Assembly (NCBI RefSeq): GCF_022352215.1 | Contig: NZ_JAKRWF010000002.1 | Coordinates: 496,001 to 560,000 of the forward strand | DNA from: Flavihumibacter cheonanensis | GTDB taxonomy: Bacteria; Bacteroidota; Bacteroidia; Chitinophagales; Chitinophagaceae | DNA length: 64,000 bases | Direction of reading: 5' to 3' | Shown: positions 29,973 through 38,469 of the stretch, one piece after another | Layout: every line of letters begins with the position of its first letter | Position numbering within the stretch: the first letter of the stretch is position 1 | Notes under the pieces: model-generated | What the model saw: only the letters and a program-made list of their open reading frames with translations | Told to the model about the DNA's origin: nothing | Database searches by the model: none | Program-made: the position numbers and the translations under genes

Positions 29973-30534
29973 AGGAAGGTTTGTTGTTTATTTCCAACCA
30001 CTTTTGATAAGCTGTAAAACAACCAATCGCGGAGGCGGTTATGGTTTCTGTATGAGGTTGTAAAGCAGATTGGTCAAGTGCCATGCGAAAATTATCCCAC
30101 ATGGTTTTTCTTTTTTCCTGGTAGTTTTCGAAGTACTGCAGCGTGGTATCAAGGCCTGTTTGCTTTCGGATCATCTTTGCGATTATAGGCCCGCCAAGTG
30201 TAGATCCTTCCAGCACATAGAGTGCTCCAATTGCATGATATATGGTGAAAATTGAAGGAAGCGAAGCAGTTTGTTTCAGTTCCCAGTTTTTGTCATAGTG
30301 CCGGATATCTTCCAGCAAATCATTTGATCTCTTTCGCGTTTCTATATCCGGAACCAGCATTTTTAGTGGAAACTGGTGAAGAACCTCTTCCAATGGTAAA
30401 AGGAAGGCGGCGATAATTTTCAAGAATCCCTCATAGTCTTCCGGACTATTCACCGATTGCAACATTGAAATAAATTGTTTTTCAAGTTGCCGGTGAGCAG
30501 TGTCTGTATGGGAGCGTAAATGAGGATGTAGCAT
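29944..30534 (-). CDS. bphO: Biliverdin-producing haem oxygenase
   Basis: A 196-residue haem oxygenase of the phytochrome-linked group. The proximal haem ligand is the His in THRQLEKQ-like TAHRQLEKQ near residue 14, and YVLEGSTLGGPIIAKMI is the conserved distal helix with its Gly kink. It opens haem to biliverdin, the chromophore of the bacteriophytochrome encoded by the overlapping gene. It is first in the operon. A TTTTACA-N7-TGTAAAA dyad lies 38-58 bp before its start. Confidence 0.93.
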   Translation of the reverse strand: MLHPHLRSHTDTAHRQLEKQFISMLQSVNSPEDYEGFLKIIAAFLLPLEEVLHQFPLKMLVPDIETRKRSNDLLEDIRHYDKNWELKQTASLPSIFTIYHAIGALYVLEGSTLGGPIIAKMIRKQTGLDTTLQYFENYQEKRKTMWDNFRMALDQSALQPHTETITASAIGCFTAYQKWLEINNKPSYAKNSNSSM

Positions 30535-30571
30535 GAAGGATAGATCAGCGTTAAAATTACGTTTAATTCAA

Positions 30572-30592
30572 TTTTACAGACTTGTTGTAAAA
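30572..30592. promoter_or_regulatory. TTTTACA-N7-TGTAAAA dyad upstream of bphO
   Basis: A 21-bp dyad with perfect 7-bp arms lies in the divergent region between bphO and the HMA-AraC gene. The half site TGTAAA is the same as in the phased array upstream of the membrane-bound winged-helix regulator at 26.9 kb. The rest of this 210-bp gap is AT-rich, with no clear -7 box. Confidence 0.45.
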
Positions 30593-30744
30593 TGTTAAAC
30601 AGAATTGGGGCGCTCTATATGACTCAGTAGCAAGGGATGAGAGAAATTGTTGAAAAAATTACACAATTTTTTATTGAAATGTTACAATTTTCTGAATAAC
30701 AATAACTGGTATTTAAGTTGCAAATAAGGGTATAAAAGCAATGT

Positions 30745-31314
30745 ATGATTTTATATATCCGAAATATGGCCTGCGAAAGTTGTATGATTTTGGTACAACA
30801 GGAGCTTGAAAAACTGGGCATTCAGCATAAGCGAATTGATCTGGGTGAAGTTGAAATCAGGGGTTTGATATCAGATGAAAAAAAGGAAAGTTTTGCGCAG
30901 GCAATTGAACGTGGTGGCCTTGAACTGGTTGATTCAGCAGAGCAGGTACTGATTGATAAGATTAAAGCTGCCATCGCTGATTATGTTATAAATAAGAAAA
31001 ACATCAAACAAAATCTTTCTGCATACCTCGCAGAAGAGTTGGAGATGGAATATGCTCAGTTGGCAACTTATTTCTCAGGCTTAACTGGTACAACGATTGA
31101 ACAATATGCGATCGCACTAAAAATTGAAAAAGCCAAGGAACTGCTGACTATTGAGGGCCTGAGTTTAAAACAGGTTGCTGAGCAACTGGACTATAAACAA
31201 GTTTCCCATTTATCAAATCAATTCAAAAAAGTAACAGGAATCAGACCTTCTGAGTTTAAGAAAAATGGAGTAGCATCCAGGAAAACAATTCAGCAATTAG
31301 GGAAGGTAGGCTAA
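30745..31314 (+). CDS. AraC-family regulator with N-terminal HMA-like domain
   Basis: A 189-residue cytoplasmic protein. The first 65 residues look like a heavy-metal-associated (ferredoxin-like) domain with the metal-loop pattern NMACESC (Cys10, Cys13). The C-terminal half (about 90-175) is an AraC double helix-turn-helix, with LEMEYAQLATYFSGLTGTT, LSLKQVAEQLDYKQVSHLSNQFKKVTG and RPSEFKK. The pairing suggests a soft-metal or thiol-responsive activator. It is divergent from bphO with 210 bp between them, and no metal-transport gene is adjacent. Confidence 0.82.
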   Translation: MILYIRNMACESCMILVQQELEKLGIQHKRIDLGEVEIRGLISDEKKESFAQAIERGGLELVDSAEQVLIDKIKAAIADYVINKKNIKQNLSAYLAEELEMEYAQLATYFSGLTGTTIEQYAIALKIEKAKELLTIEGLSLKQVAEQLDYKQVSHLSNQFKKVTGIRPSEFKKNGVASRKTIQQLGKVG

Positions 31315-31749
31315 CCATGATAGGGGTAAAATGAAAGCAGGCCTTCACCCCATCGTAAGACCTGCCCCATGGTTTTCATCTATAACATCATGTGTGAGAA
31401 TCCTGTCAACAATCGTTATATAGGACTTGGAATCTGTAACAACCGACAAAAAAATTCATTAAACCAAACTGCAGGACCAATTTACTGCGGTGCCTGTCCT
31501 GGAAAAAGTTTTATACACTAATCCCCCTCAATCTGGTACGAAAACCCGTTTTAGAGGTACTAACCGGAATGGCTATAATTAAAAAATTCAGGAGAATTTG
31601 AGGATTCAGAAAATCAAGCTAGTCCGTCCTCTGAAACAACAAGGCGTTAGCGAAATGGCTTTTTGGGGGTTGCTACTTCCGGAATAATTGGATAAACGGT
31701 ACTGGGTTGATCCGCCTATTTGGATACCTTTTATTCTAAAATTGCGAAT
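31315..31749. other. 435-bp intergenic region with stem-loops and a decayed ORF
   Basis: Just after the AraC stop are two mutually exclusive hairpins: GGGGT/ACCCC (31323-31351) and a 9-bp stem with one mismatch (31337-31345 with 31357-31365). A 50-codon GIY-YIG-like remnant follows at 31369-31521. The part from 31522 to 31749 has no gene I can support. In one frame it reads NNKALAKWLFGGCYFRNN near 31640-31690, which may be a further decayed piece. Confidence 0.4.
31369..31521 (+). pseudogene. Possible GIY-YIG nuclease remnant
   Basis: A 50-codon frame begins MVFIYNIMCENPVNNRYIGL and continues GICNNRQKNSLNQ. The pattern FIYxI, about 11 residues, RYIG, then an Arg in a short helix matches the N-terminal third of small GIY-YIG endonucleases (YhbQ/UPF0213 type). 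A stop follows after IYCGACPGKSFIH, where an intact protein would carry on for about 40 residues. It is therefore probably a truncated, frameshifted relic. It could also be a chance ORF. Confidence 0.35.
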
Positions 31750-32622
31750 ATGATTCGGTCCATATTTCTTTTTGGATTATCCCTGTTTTCTGTAATCATT
31801 ACAAAAGCCCAACCTTATCTGTTTGAACCAGCACTAATTAGCAAGGGCGGTGTTTTTGGATTAACTATTTCACCCGATTCGCAAACTGCTCTTTGGGTTC
31901 AATCCAATGGGCGAAGAGATACCCTGATAATAATGGAATCAAGCCGTCGCAACGGAAAATGGACTGCTCCGGTAACGGCCTCTTTTTCGACAACAACTGC
32001 AAATTGGAAAGATATCGATCCTATGTTTAGTCCGGATGGCAAACTGGTATTATTTCAATCCACTCGTCCAGTACCTGGAAAGCCGGAACGAGAGGGGTTT
32101 GATATCTGGGCCGTCAGACGAGAAAAAGAAGGTTGGAGTGAGCCCTTCCATTTAGGTAATAGAATAAATAGTGATGCTTCTGAATCCTATGCTTCAATTG
32201 CCAATAATGGGAATATCTATTTCATGAAGGAAAATGAAAATAAAATTGGTAAATCAGATATTTATGTAGCTGAATATAGCAATGGCGCCTATCTTCTTCC
32301 TGTTAACCTTGGCGCACCTGTGAATACAACCGATAGAGAATCAAATCCATTTATTTCTCCAGCGGAAGATTACCTCCTCTATTTTTCTACTGACTCCACT
32401 GGGTTTGGGGAAGTGGATTTATACATTAGCTTTCGAAAAAATGGAAAATGGACAAAAGGAAAAAATCTTGGTAAACCCATCAACTCCGTACTTGCAGAAT
32501 TTTGTCCTTTTTATCATACGCAGGAAAAAAGACTGTACTTCTCAAGGCAAGAAAAACTGGCTGACCGCATGTTGGAAAATCTCTATTATATTGACCTGGA
32601 TATCGAAAAATACAGAGAATAA
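31750..32622 (+). CDS. Secreted PD40/TolB-like propeller protein
   Basis: The ATG at 31750 gives 290 residues with a good signal peptide (MIRSIFLFGLSLFSVIITKAQ); the in-frame TTG at 31720 only adds a polar tail. The mature protein has WD40-like PD40 repeats: FGLTISPDSQTALWVQ, DPMFSPDGKLVLFQSTRP, YASIANNGNIYFM, NPFISPAEDYLLYFSTD and FCPFYHTQEKRLYFSR. Such proteins bind partners in the periplasm, and no catalytic domain is present. It starts a three-gene unit with a GyrI-like protein (2-bp gap) and a TIGR02117 protein. Confidence 0.75.
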   Translation: MIRSIFLFGLSLFSVIITKAQPYLFEPALISKGGVFGLTISPDSQTALWVQSNGRRDTLIIMESSRRNGKWTAPVTASFSTTTANWKDIDPMFSPDGKLVLFQSTRPVPGKPEREGFDIWAVRREKEGWSEPFHLGNRINSDASESYASIANNGNIYFMKENENKIGKSDIYVAEYSNGAYLLPVNLGAPVNTTDRESNPFISPAEDYLLYFSTDSTGFGEVDLYISFRKNGKWTKGKNLGKPINSVLAEFCPFYHTQEKRLYFSRQEKLADRMLENLYYIDLDIEKYRE

Positions 32623-32624
32623 CC

Positions 32625-33104
32625 ATGTTTTCACGAATTGAAACCATTGAGCTCCGGAAACTTGCTGGTAAACAACTGAGCATGTCACTTGCCAACAACC
32701 AAACCGGTAGTTTATGGGCAGGATTTATGCCATTGAGAAATCAAATCCGGGAGCGTATTGGAAACTTGCTTTATTCTCTACAGGTCTATCCGGAAAACTA
32801 TTTCAGCAAATTTGATCCTACGGCAATCTTCACCAAGTGGGCATTAACAGAAGTAAACTCTTATGATGACCTCCCGGCAGGCATAGAGCCATTTTTACTT
32901 CCTGCAGGAACCTATGCCGTGTTTATTCACAAGGGAGATACGAATAGTTTCCCCAAAACCTTGCAGTACATTTTTACGGAATGGTTACCTCTATCCGGTT
33001 ACCAATTAGACAATCGACCCCATTTTGAAATCCTGGGTGATCGTTACAAAAACAATGATCCCGACTCTGAAGAAGAAGTCTGGATCCCGATAAAAGAAGT
33101 ATGA
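32625..33104 (+). CDS. GyrI-like effector-binding domain protein
   Basis: A 159-residue cytoplasmic protein matching the stand-alone GyrI-like (AraC effector-binding) fold: IETIELRKLAGKQLSMS, an LWAGFMPLRNQI helix, the central LLPAGTYAVFIHKG strand and a C-terminal PHFEILGDRY...EEEVWIPIKE strand with acidic residues. Family members bind small molecules or inhibit DNA gyrase. There is no DNA-binding domain. The stop overlaps the next start by 4 bp (ATGA), showing translational coupling. Confidence 0.85.
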   Translation: MFSRIETIELRKLAGKQLSMSLANNQTGSLWAGFMPLRNQIRERIGNLLYSLQVYPENYFSKFDPTAIFTKWALTEVNSYDDLPAGIEPFLLPAGTYAVFIHKGDTNSFPKTLQYIFTEWLPLSGYQLDNRPHFEILGDRYKNNDPDSEEEVWIPIKEV

Positions 33105-33787
33105 AAGCAAAATTGCTTTGGGTAAGTAAACTGATTGGCAAACTGGTTCTGTTCCTGGTCTGCTTTATTGGCCTGTACCTCGGAATAGCCTATATACTTT
33201 CCTCTATTCAAATTGACAGAGAAGCGGATCAGGGCCGGGAGGTCAAGATTTACATTCTTTCCAATGGAGTACACACTGATATCGTAGTGCCGGCTATTAA
33301 TGACCAGTTCAATTGGACCAGCCTGGTTAAATACCAGCATACCCTAGGAAAAGATTCAACCGCCGGCTGGCTGGCTATGGGCTGGGGTGATAAAGGCTTC
33401 TATCTTCAGACCCCTACCTGGGCAGAATTAAAGGCCTCTGTTGCATTTAAAGCTGCATTCGGTCTCAGTAGCTCCGCCATTCATGCTACCTATTACAAGA
33501 AGCTGAATATTTCTGAACAATGTCGTGAAATCCACATCGGCAGAAAACAATATGATCGCCTGGTCAATCATATTCTGGCAAGTTTTGACAGAGATGCTTC
33601 CGGTTCACCCAAACACATCGAGACCAATGCTGTATATGGGAATTCAGATGCATTTTATGAAGCGGTGGGTAGTTATAGTCTGTTTACTACCTGCAATACC
33701 TGGGCGAATAACGTGCTGAAAGCAGCAGGGCAAAAAGCCTGTTTATGGACTGCCTTTGATACCGGGATATTTTCAAAATACGAGTAG
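33101..33787 (+). CDS. TIGR02117/DUF2459-family membrane-anchored protein
   Basis: A 228-residue protein with one N-terminal helix (about 10-32). It carries the family signature ILSNGVHTDIVVP, the WLAMGWGDKGFYLQTPTW segment and a TCNTWANNVLKAAG motif. The Cys and His in these motifs are the kind of residues found in papain-like/NlpC folds, but the activity of TIGR02117 proteins is not known to me. The catalytic part should face the periplasm. Its end is 2 bp from the convergent response-regulator gene. Confidence 0.87.
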   Translation: MKAKLLWVSKLIGKLVLFLVCFIGLYLGIAYILSSIQIDREADQGREVKIYILSNGVHTDIVVPAINDQFNWTSLVKYQHTLGKDSTAGWLAMGWGDKGFYLQTPTWAELKASVAFKAAFGLSSSAIHATYYKKLNISEQCREIHIGRKQYDRLVNHILASFDRDASGSPKHIETNAVYGNSDAFYEAVGSYSLFTTCNTWANNVLKAAGQKACLWTAFDTGIFSKYE

Positions 33788-33788
33788 C

Positions 33789-34430
33789 TTATTTCACCAG
33801 TTTTTCCTGTATAGCTTTACTAACGGCTTCGATCTGTGAACGCACGTGTAATTTGTCATAGATATGCTTGATATGGGTGCGAACAGTATCCAAACTAATG
33901 GATAGTTCAGCTGCAATCATTTTAAAACTGTTTCCGGAAGATAATAACTGAAGAATTTCCTTTTCCCGGTTGGTCAATGAATAATCATTTGCTGCTACCA
34001 CCGGCTGCTGCAAGCTGGTAATGATCATTCTTGCTATTGATGGACTCATGGGCGCGCCTCCCTGTAACACTTCCTGTATGGCGTGCAGCAGTTTGTCGGA
34101 AATGTATTTTTTCAATAAGTATCCGTTGGCGCCTGCATACATGGCATCAAACACATGAGAATTGTCATCAAATACTGTTAACATGATAATTTGAACCTGC
34201 GGATTGAATCCCCGAATTAACTTCACCGCCTCAATCCCATTAATGCCGGGTAAATCAATGTCCATCAGAATCACATCCGGATCAAGCTGCTGAACCTGGT
34301 TCAATACATCAGAGCAATCGGGAAAACTGGCCAACACTTCGTATTCACCGGTTAAGGCCAGCAGGTTGGTAAGGCTCTCTCTCAAAAGCACATTATCCTC
34401 ATAAATAAGTATCTGAATGGATTTTTTCAT
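33789..34430 (-). CDS. LuxR/NarL-family response regulator
   Basis: A 213-residue two-component regulator. The receiver domain has the acidic pair near residue 11 (IYEDN), the phosphoacceptor Asp57 (VILMDIDLPG) and the conserved Lys (LLKKYISDK). The C-terminal LuxR helix-turn-helix is LTNREKEILQLLSSGNSFKMIAAELSISLDTVRTHIKHIYDKL. It follows the giant sensor kinase on the same strand with a 51-bp gap. That kinase has the HisKA_3 dimerisation domain that normally pairs with NarL-type regulators, so they form a cognate pair. Confidence 0.95.
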   Translation of the reverse strand: MKKSIQILIYEDNVLLRESLTNLLALTGEYEVLASFPDCSDVLNQVQQLDPDVILMDIDLPGINGIEAVKLIRGFNPQVQIIMLTVFDDNSHVFDAMYAGANGYLLKKYISDKLLHAIQEVLQGGAPMSPSIARMIITSLQQPVVAANDYSLTNREKEILQLLSSGNSFKMIAAELSISLDTVRTHIKHIYDKLHVRSQIEAVSKAIQEKLVK

Positions 34431-34481
34431 ACTATGGATATCTGCAATCTAAGTTTTTCCAACCAGCCTAAAATACCCTGA

Positions 34482-37400
34482 TCAGGTGATTGCTTTTTTC
34501 AGAAATATACTTGTTCCTGTACCTGCTATGGATTCCAACCGAAATTCCGCTCCCATGGCGTTAGCCCTGGTTTTCATGTTGTTGATGCCGTTTCCAGAAC
34601 CTATATGCCCAGGATCAAACCCCTGTCCGTTATCTGTAATGGTAAGGCTTAGCTCTTCTTTATCGAACCTGAGCACTATGTTCACTTCTGATGCCTTACT
34701 GTACTTTACAATATTGTTGATGGCTTCTTTAAATACAAGATACAGGTCTTTTCTTTCTTCCAGATTAAGTGCAGCTTGCCAGGAAAAATCCCGCGTATCA
34801 AAATAATAGTTGATACCAACAGGTTCGAGCATTTCCGCAGCAAATTCCTTCATTTTAATCAACACTTTTTCCATACTATCATTAGCCGGATTAATAGCCC
34901 AGATAATATCACTCATGCTTTCCATCATGTTCCCGGAATAATCTTTGATCTTTTGCAGATATTCTACAACTTCAGTTCTTTCCTCATCCCTTGACATAGC
35001 AACTTTACTCAGGATGTTGATACTTGTAAGCGTAGATCCCATTTCATCATGCAGGTCCCTGGAAATTTTACTTCTGAGCCGCTCTTCCGTTATATACTTC
35101 GAGATTCTTTCTGCGCAGATCTGGGCAATATTTTTCAAGAGGCGACTATGCCTGGCTTTGAAAAAATTTCTTTTTGAATGCTCGGAGTCAATGATTCCAA
35201 ATAACTGTCCATCTACCCAAATAGGAATCGTAATTTCTGAATTCCGGCGCTTGTCATCAATAACATAACGAGCATCCCGGGTTGTATTTCCAATTCGTTC
35301 TGCTTTGCCGGTTTGGGCAACTGTTCCTACAATACCTTTTCCCAACGGTATTTCCAGGTGGTTGATAATTTCTCTAGTTACATATGGACTTTTAGGGCCG
35401 GCTGCAGCCCTTTGGACCATTACTTTTCTCTCCGGATCGTATTGATAAATTACACAGTCTTCAAATTCCAGCAGTTTGATACAATTCAAAGCTACATCCC
35501 AGAAGATATCATCAATACTGGTTTTGCCATAAAGCGAGGTAGCAAACTGGTTCAGAATTTTGGCGTCTTTAACTTTCTGGCGAAGTGGTTCAATGATCAA
35601 ATAAAGCATCCCGATTCCTGCTATTATAAGGCTAAGCAGGAACCAGGGTTGTTTCCAGAATGGTGCAGCAATCGTAAAATCAATGGGGGAACTGGTTGTA
35701 ATAATATTTCCATCACTGTCTTTTGCCCTGATCCTGAAACTATAAGACCCATGTGAAAGATTTTGAAACGTGATGTGTTTGCTGGTAGTTGTGGTCCAGC
35801 TATCCAAGAATCCCTTTAATTGGTATTCAAAGTGCAGGGGTTGCATTCCATAGTATAATGCATCAATGCTAAAGCTGTGTATTTTACTTTTATCTTTTCG
35901 CACGATCAGGGGAAAACTTTCTTTTTCACCTCCTGGTTGCGGGTGGTACAGTAACAAGCCTCCCGCTACCGCAACACCCATTTCCTTGTTTTTATCACTA
36001 TAAAAAATTCCATGCGGATACCTGGGATCAGAACCGAATGTTGAAATCGACGGGATGTTTTGAACAAGATGTTCTTCATCCGGTTGATGGATGTTGATAT
36101 AAGACAGACCAGTTTCGGACAATAGCCAAAGAATCGAATCTTCTCCTTTGGTCATTGCTATAAATTGATTGTGCTTTAATCCGTTTCGCATATCAAACGG
36201 ACTAAACGCCTTTTCAAACCCGTAGGCCGGGTTGTTTCGGTAAATGCCTCCTGCATTGGTTGCAACCCAAAGCTGCCCCCGTGAATCAATTTCTAAATCA
36301 TGTACCAGATTAAGATTCGCATAGTGGACCAATCCATTCTTTTCATAATACGGCTGCAGACTTTTATTCTTAAAGGAATATTCAATCAGGTAATTACCAT
36401 AGGTTCCTATCCACATTTTATCCTGGATAGAATCGTATGAAAGTGAAGTACCCGCTGTATTGAGCCGATCTGCACCAACAGCATTTAATCTTGAAAATTG
36501 AGTTCGTTGTGTATCAAAGAGCAATACGCCCAGGTTAAAAGAGGTAATCCAAATAACTCCCTGATTGTCTATTTCGAGGTCTCGGTATATGGGAAATGCT
36601 GAATCGTGTGGAGTTGGGAAATGCTGAATGGAATGATCTTTTTTATTGATTTGGTACAATCGATCTCTGGTTATTAACCATAATTGATTTTTTAGTCTTT
36701 TTACCCCATAGCAAGGCGATAATTCATCTCCCTTATTGTCTTTACGAACCAATTGGATAGCTCCTGTGTTTCTGGATAATACAAATAGTCCGGAAGGATC
36801 ATAACTGCAGACATAATAGGAATCGGATTCTTCATCAAAAAATACACCCCCCATTCGATTGGTTCCTTCTCTGTCAGGAATGGCTATTAAGGGAAGAAAG
36901 GCAGCCGTTGCAAATTTGAAATCCTGCATAAACAACCCATTCGGTGTACCAATCCAACCAATGCCGGTGGAATCAATATAGGTTGTAGTCACACCTCCCG
37001 GAGGTAATGAAAAACTGAGCGAAGGGATATTCCGATTGAGCCTAAGCTTTTTTGTTTTGAAACCAGCTTTCAGGAGTCCCTGTTCAGATGCAATCCAGGA
37101 TTCTTTTTCTTGTTTATTAGGAAGATAAGTGGATGGATAGGGTTCTTGTTCAGGAATCAATTCTTCATACCTGCCGGACGATTCAGTATAACGAAAAACC
37201 TGTCCGCCTTCCAACGAAACCCACACCTGCTGGCTTTCCGCATCATATTGAATATCGATGACATCAGCGTAATAGTTGCTACCGGCAAAAGTGAATTTTC
37301 GGGTTCTCGTGTTCAGATGAACCAATCCCTTATTGGAAGCCAGCCAAAATTCCTCACTGTTCTTTTGCACAAAGGATTGGATGGCATGATAACCTTCTTT

Positions 37401-37943
37401 CGTTTTGCTACCACTAATGGTTTTCACAAAACCTGGCCAGTCATAATACTGAAACTTTTGCGTAGATGGGTTGTAGGATGTAAATTCCTTTATATCACAA
37501 GCGATCCAGAGTACTCCAGTTTCATCCCATTTCAGATCCCAGATAAGAAAATTATGCAGTGTGTTGGTATGGTTGCCGACACTGTCAGGCACCCAATTGG
37601 TCCAGGTATTGGTAACAGCATCCAACCGATTCAATCCATGCATAGTACCAACCCAGATATTACCCTCTTTATCACCGGTTATGCAATTAATTATTTCATT
37701 TGAAATTGAATTTTCCTTCGCTGGTTTGTAAATCGTGAAACTTTGACCATTGTATTTATTCAACCCATTTTTGGTTCCGATCCAGATATAACCTTTGGCA
37801 TCTTTATAAATGGCCGTAATTCTATTGTCACTTAATCCATTGGCTGTTGTCAGCAATCTTGCATTTAAGTACAACTGCGACCATCCTGTAGTATAAGTAC
37901 AGGTGAAAAGGAGAAACAGTAAGCCTGATAATAGCTTCTGCAA
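34482..37943 (-). CDS. Reg_prop-Y_Y_Y-GAF sensor histidine kinase
   Basis: A 1153-residue membrane sensor. A signal peptide (ending TTGWSQ) is followed by about 14 Reg_prop repeats (first NGLSDNRITAIYKDAKGYIWIG), a Y_Y_Y domain near 690-760 and a transmembrane helix near 770-790 (FLLSLIIAGIGMLYLII). A cytoplasmic GAF domain (about 800-940), HisKA_3 (ISRDLHDEMGSTLTSINIL) and HATPase_c (DNGQGFDPGHIGSGNGINNM) complete it. The start codon is TTG: a stop lies two codons upstream and no ATG occurs before the signal peptide. The propeller should read a periplasmic ligand, and the GAF domain adds a second cytoplasmic input. It pairs with the LuxR regulator downstream. Confidence 0.94.
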   Translation of the reverse strand: MQKLLSGLLFLLFTCTYTTGWSQLYLNARLLTTANGLSDNRITAIYKDAKGYIWIGTKNGLNKYNGQSFTIYKPAKENSISNEIINCITGDKEGNIWVGTMHGLNRLDAVTNTWTNWVPDSVGNHTNTLHNFLIWDLKWDETGVLWIACDIKEFTSYNPSTQKFQYYDWPGFVKTISGSKTKEGYHAIQSFVQKNSEEFWLASNKGLVHLNTRTRKFTFAGSNYYADVIDIQYDAESQQVWVSLEGGQVFRYTESSGRYEELIPEQEPYPSTYLPNKQEKESWIASEQGLLKAGFKTKKLRLNRNIPSLSFSLPPGGVTTTYIDSTGIGWIGTPNGLFMQDFKFATAAFLPLIAIPDREGTNRMGGVFFDEESDSYYVCSYDPSGLFVLSRNTGAIQLVRKDNKGDELSPCYGVKRLKNQLWLITRDRLYQINKKDHSIQHFPTPHDSAFPIYRDLEIDNQGVIWITSFNLGVLLFDTQRTQFSRLNAVGADRLNTAGTSLSYDSIQDKMWIGTYGNYLIEYSFKNKSLQPYYEKNGLVHYANLNLVHDLEIDSRGQLWVATNAGGIYRNNPAYGFEKAFSPFDMRNGLKHNQFIAMTKGEDSILWLLSETGLSYINIHQPDEEHLVQNIPSISTFGSDPRYPHGIFYSDKNKEMGVAVAGGLLLYHPQPGGEKESFPLIVRKDKSKIHSFSIDALYYGMQPLHFEYQLKGFLDSWTTTTSKHITFQNLSHGSYSFRIRAKDSDGNIITTSSPIDFTIAAPFWKQPWFLLSLIIAGIGMLYLIIEPLRQKVKDAKILNQFATSLYGKTSIDDIFWDVALNCIKLLEFEDCVIYQYDPERKVMVQRAAAGPKSPYVTREIINHLEIPLGKGIVGTVAQTGKAERIGNTTRDARYVIDDKRRNSEITIPIWVDGQLFGIIDSEHSKRNFFKARHSRLLKNIAQICAERISKYITEERLRSKISRDLHDEMGSTLTSINILSKVAMSRDEERTEVVEYLQKIKDYSGNMMESMSDIIWAINPANDSMEKVLIKMKEFAAEMLEPVGINYYFDTRDFSWQAALNLEERKDLYLVFKEAINNIVKYSKASEVNIVLRFDKEELSLTITDNGQGFDPGHIGSGNGINNMKTRANAMGAEFRLESIAGTGTSIFLKKAIT

Positions 37944-38069
37944 GGGTTAACTTGTTTCTCTAAAGTACTGTTTTTCAGGCGCAGTGTAAAATCTTGAGAA
38001 AACATTAAGAACCTGAATAGTGTACGAAACTTTTCTAATGAGTAGTTTTTCCTTCCTAAACCGAATGAT

Positions 38070-38465
38070 ATGACTCAAAAACCGTCCAATGCTTTTGTTG
38101 GGGCATCATGGGTTGCCCTTGGTACAGGTATTGTTGGTTACCTGGTTGGCTTATGGAGAGCCGATATGCCACTCAATGAAAAAGGCTATTATTTCACTGT
38201 TTTAATGTTTGGTTTGTTTGCCGTTGTTTCACTTCAAAAATCAGTACGCGATAAACTGGAAGGAATACAGGTTACAGATATTTACTACGGACTCTGCTGG
38301 TTTGGTACCCTACTGTCCATTGCGTTATTGATTATCGGATTGTGGAATGCGAGCTTACTGCCCAGTGAAAAAGGCTTTTATGCCTTTGCATTTTTACTGG
38401 GTTTATTTGGAGCAATCACTGTTCAAAAAAATACAAGAGATCTGCTTAACAGCAGAAAAGAATAA
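38070..38465 (+). CDS. yiaA: YiaA/YiaB-family inner-membrane protein
   Basis: A 131-residue four-helix membrane protein made of two yiaAB two-helix modules. Each has the same order of helix, short loop with EKGYYF or EKGFYAF, then helix with a GLFG(A)-type stretch and a basic end ([16 protein letters not shown]). The function of the family is unknown. The M23 peptidase gene starts 4 bp after its stop. Confidence 0.85.
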   Translation: MTQKPSNAFVGASWVALGTGIVGYLVGLWRADMPLNEKGYYFTVLMFGLFAVVSLQKSVRDKLEGIQVTDIYYGLCWFGTLLSIALLIIGLWNASLLPSEKGFYAFAFLLGLFGAITVQKNTRDLLNSRKE

Positions 38466-38469
38466 ACAT

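Noticed and set aside
31620-31720. GTTAGCG-like core suggesting an integron attC or attachment site
   Set aside because: No matching inverse core or integrase nearby, and the sequence does not fit GTTRRRY. It is better seen as unassigned or as the tail of the GIY-YIG relic.
34486-37703. Several 70-200 codon frames opposite the sensor kinase gene
   Set aside because: Antisense shadows of a clear kinase reading frame, with no recognisable motifs or signals.
38347-38469. Upstream extension of the M23 peptidase frame into yiaA
   Set aside because: It runs through the coding sequence of yiaA in another frame. The ATG at 38470 gives a proper signal-anchor.
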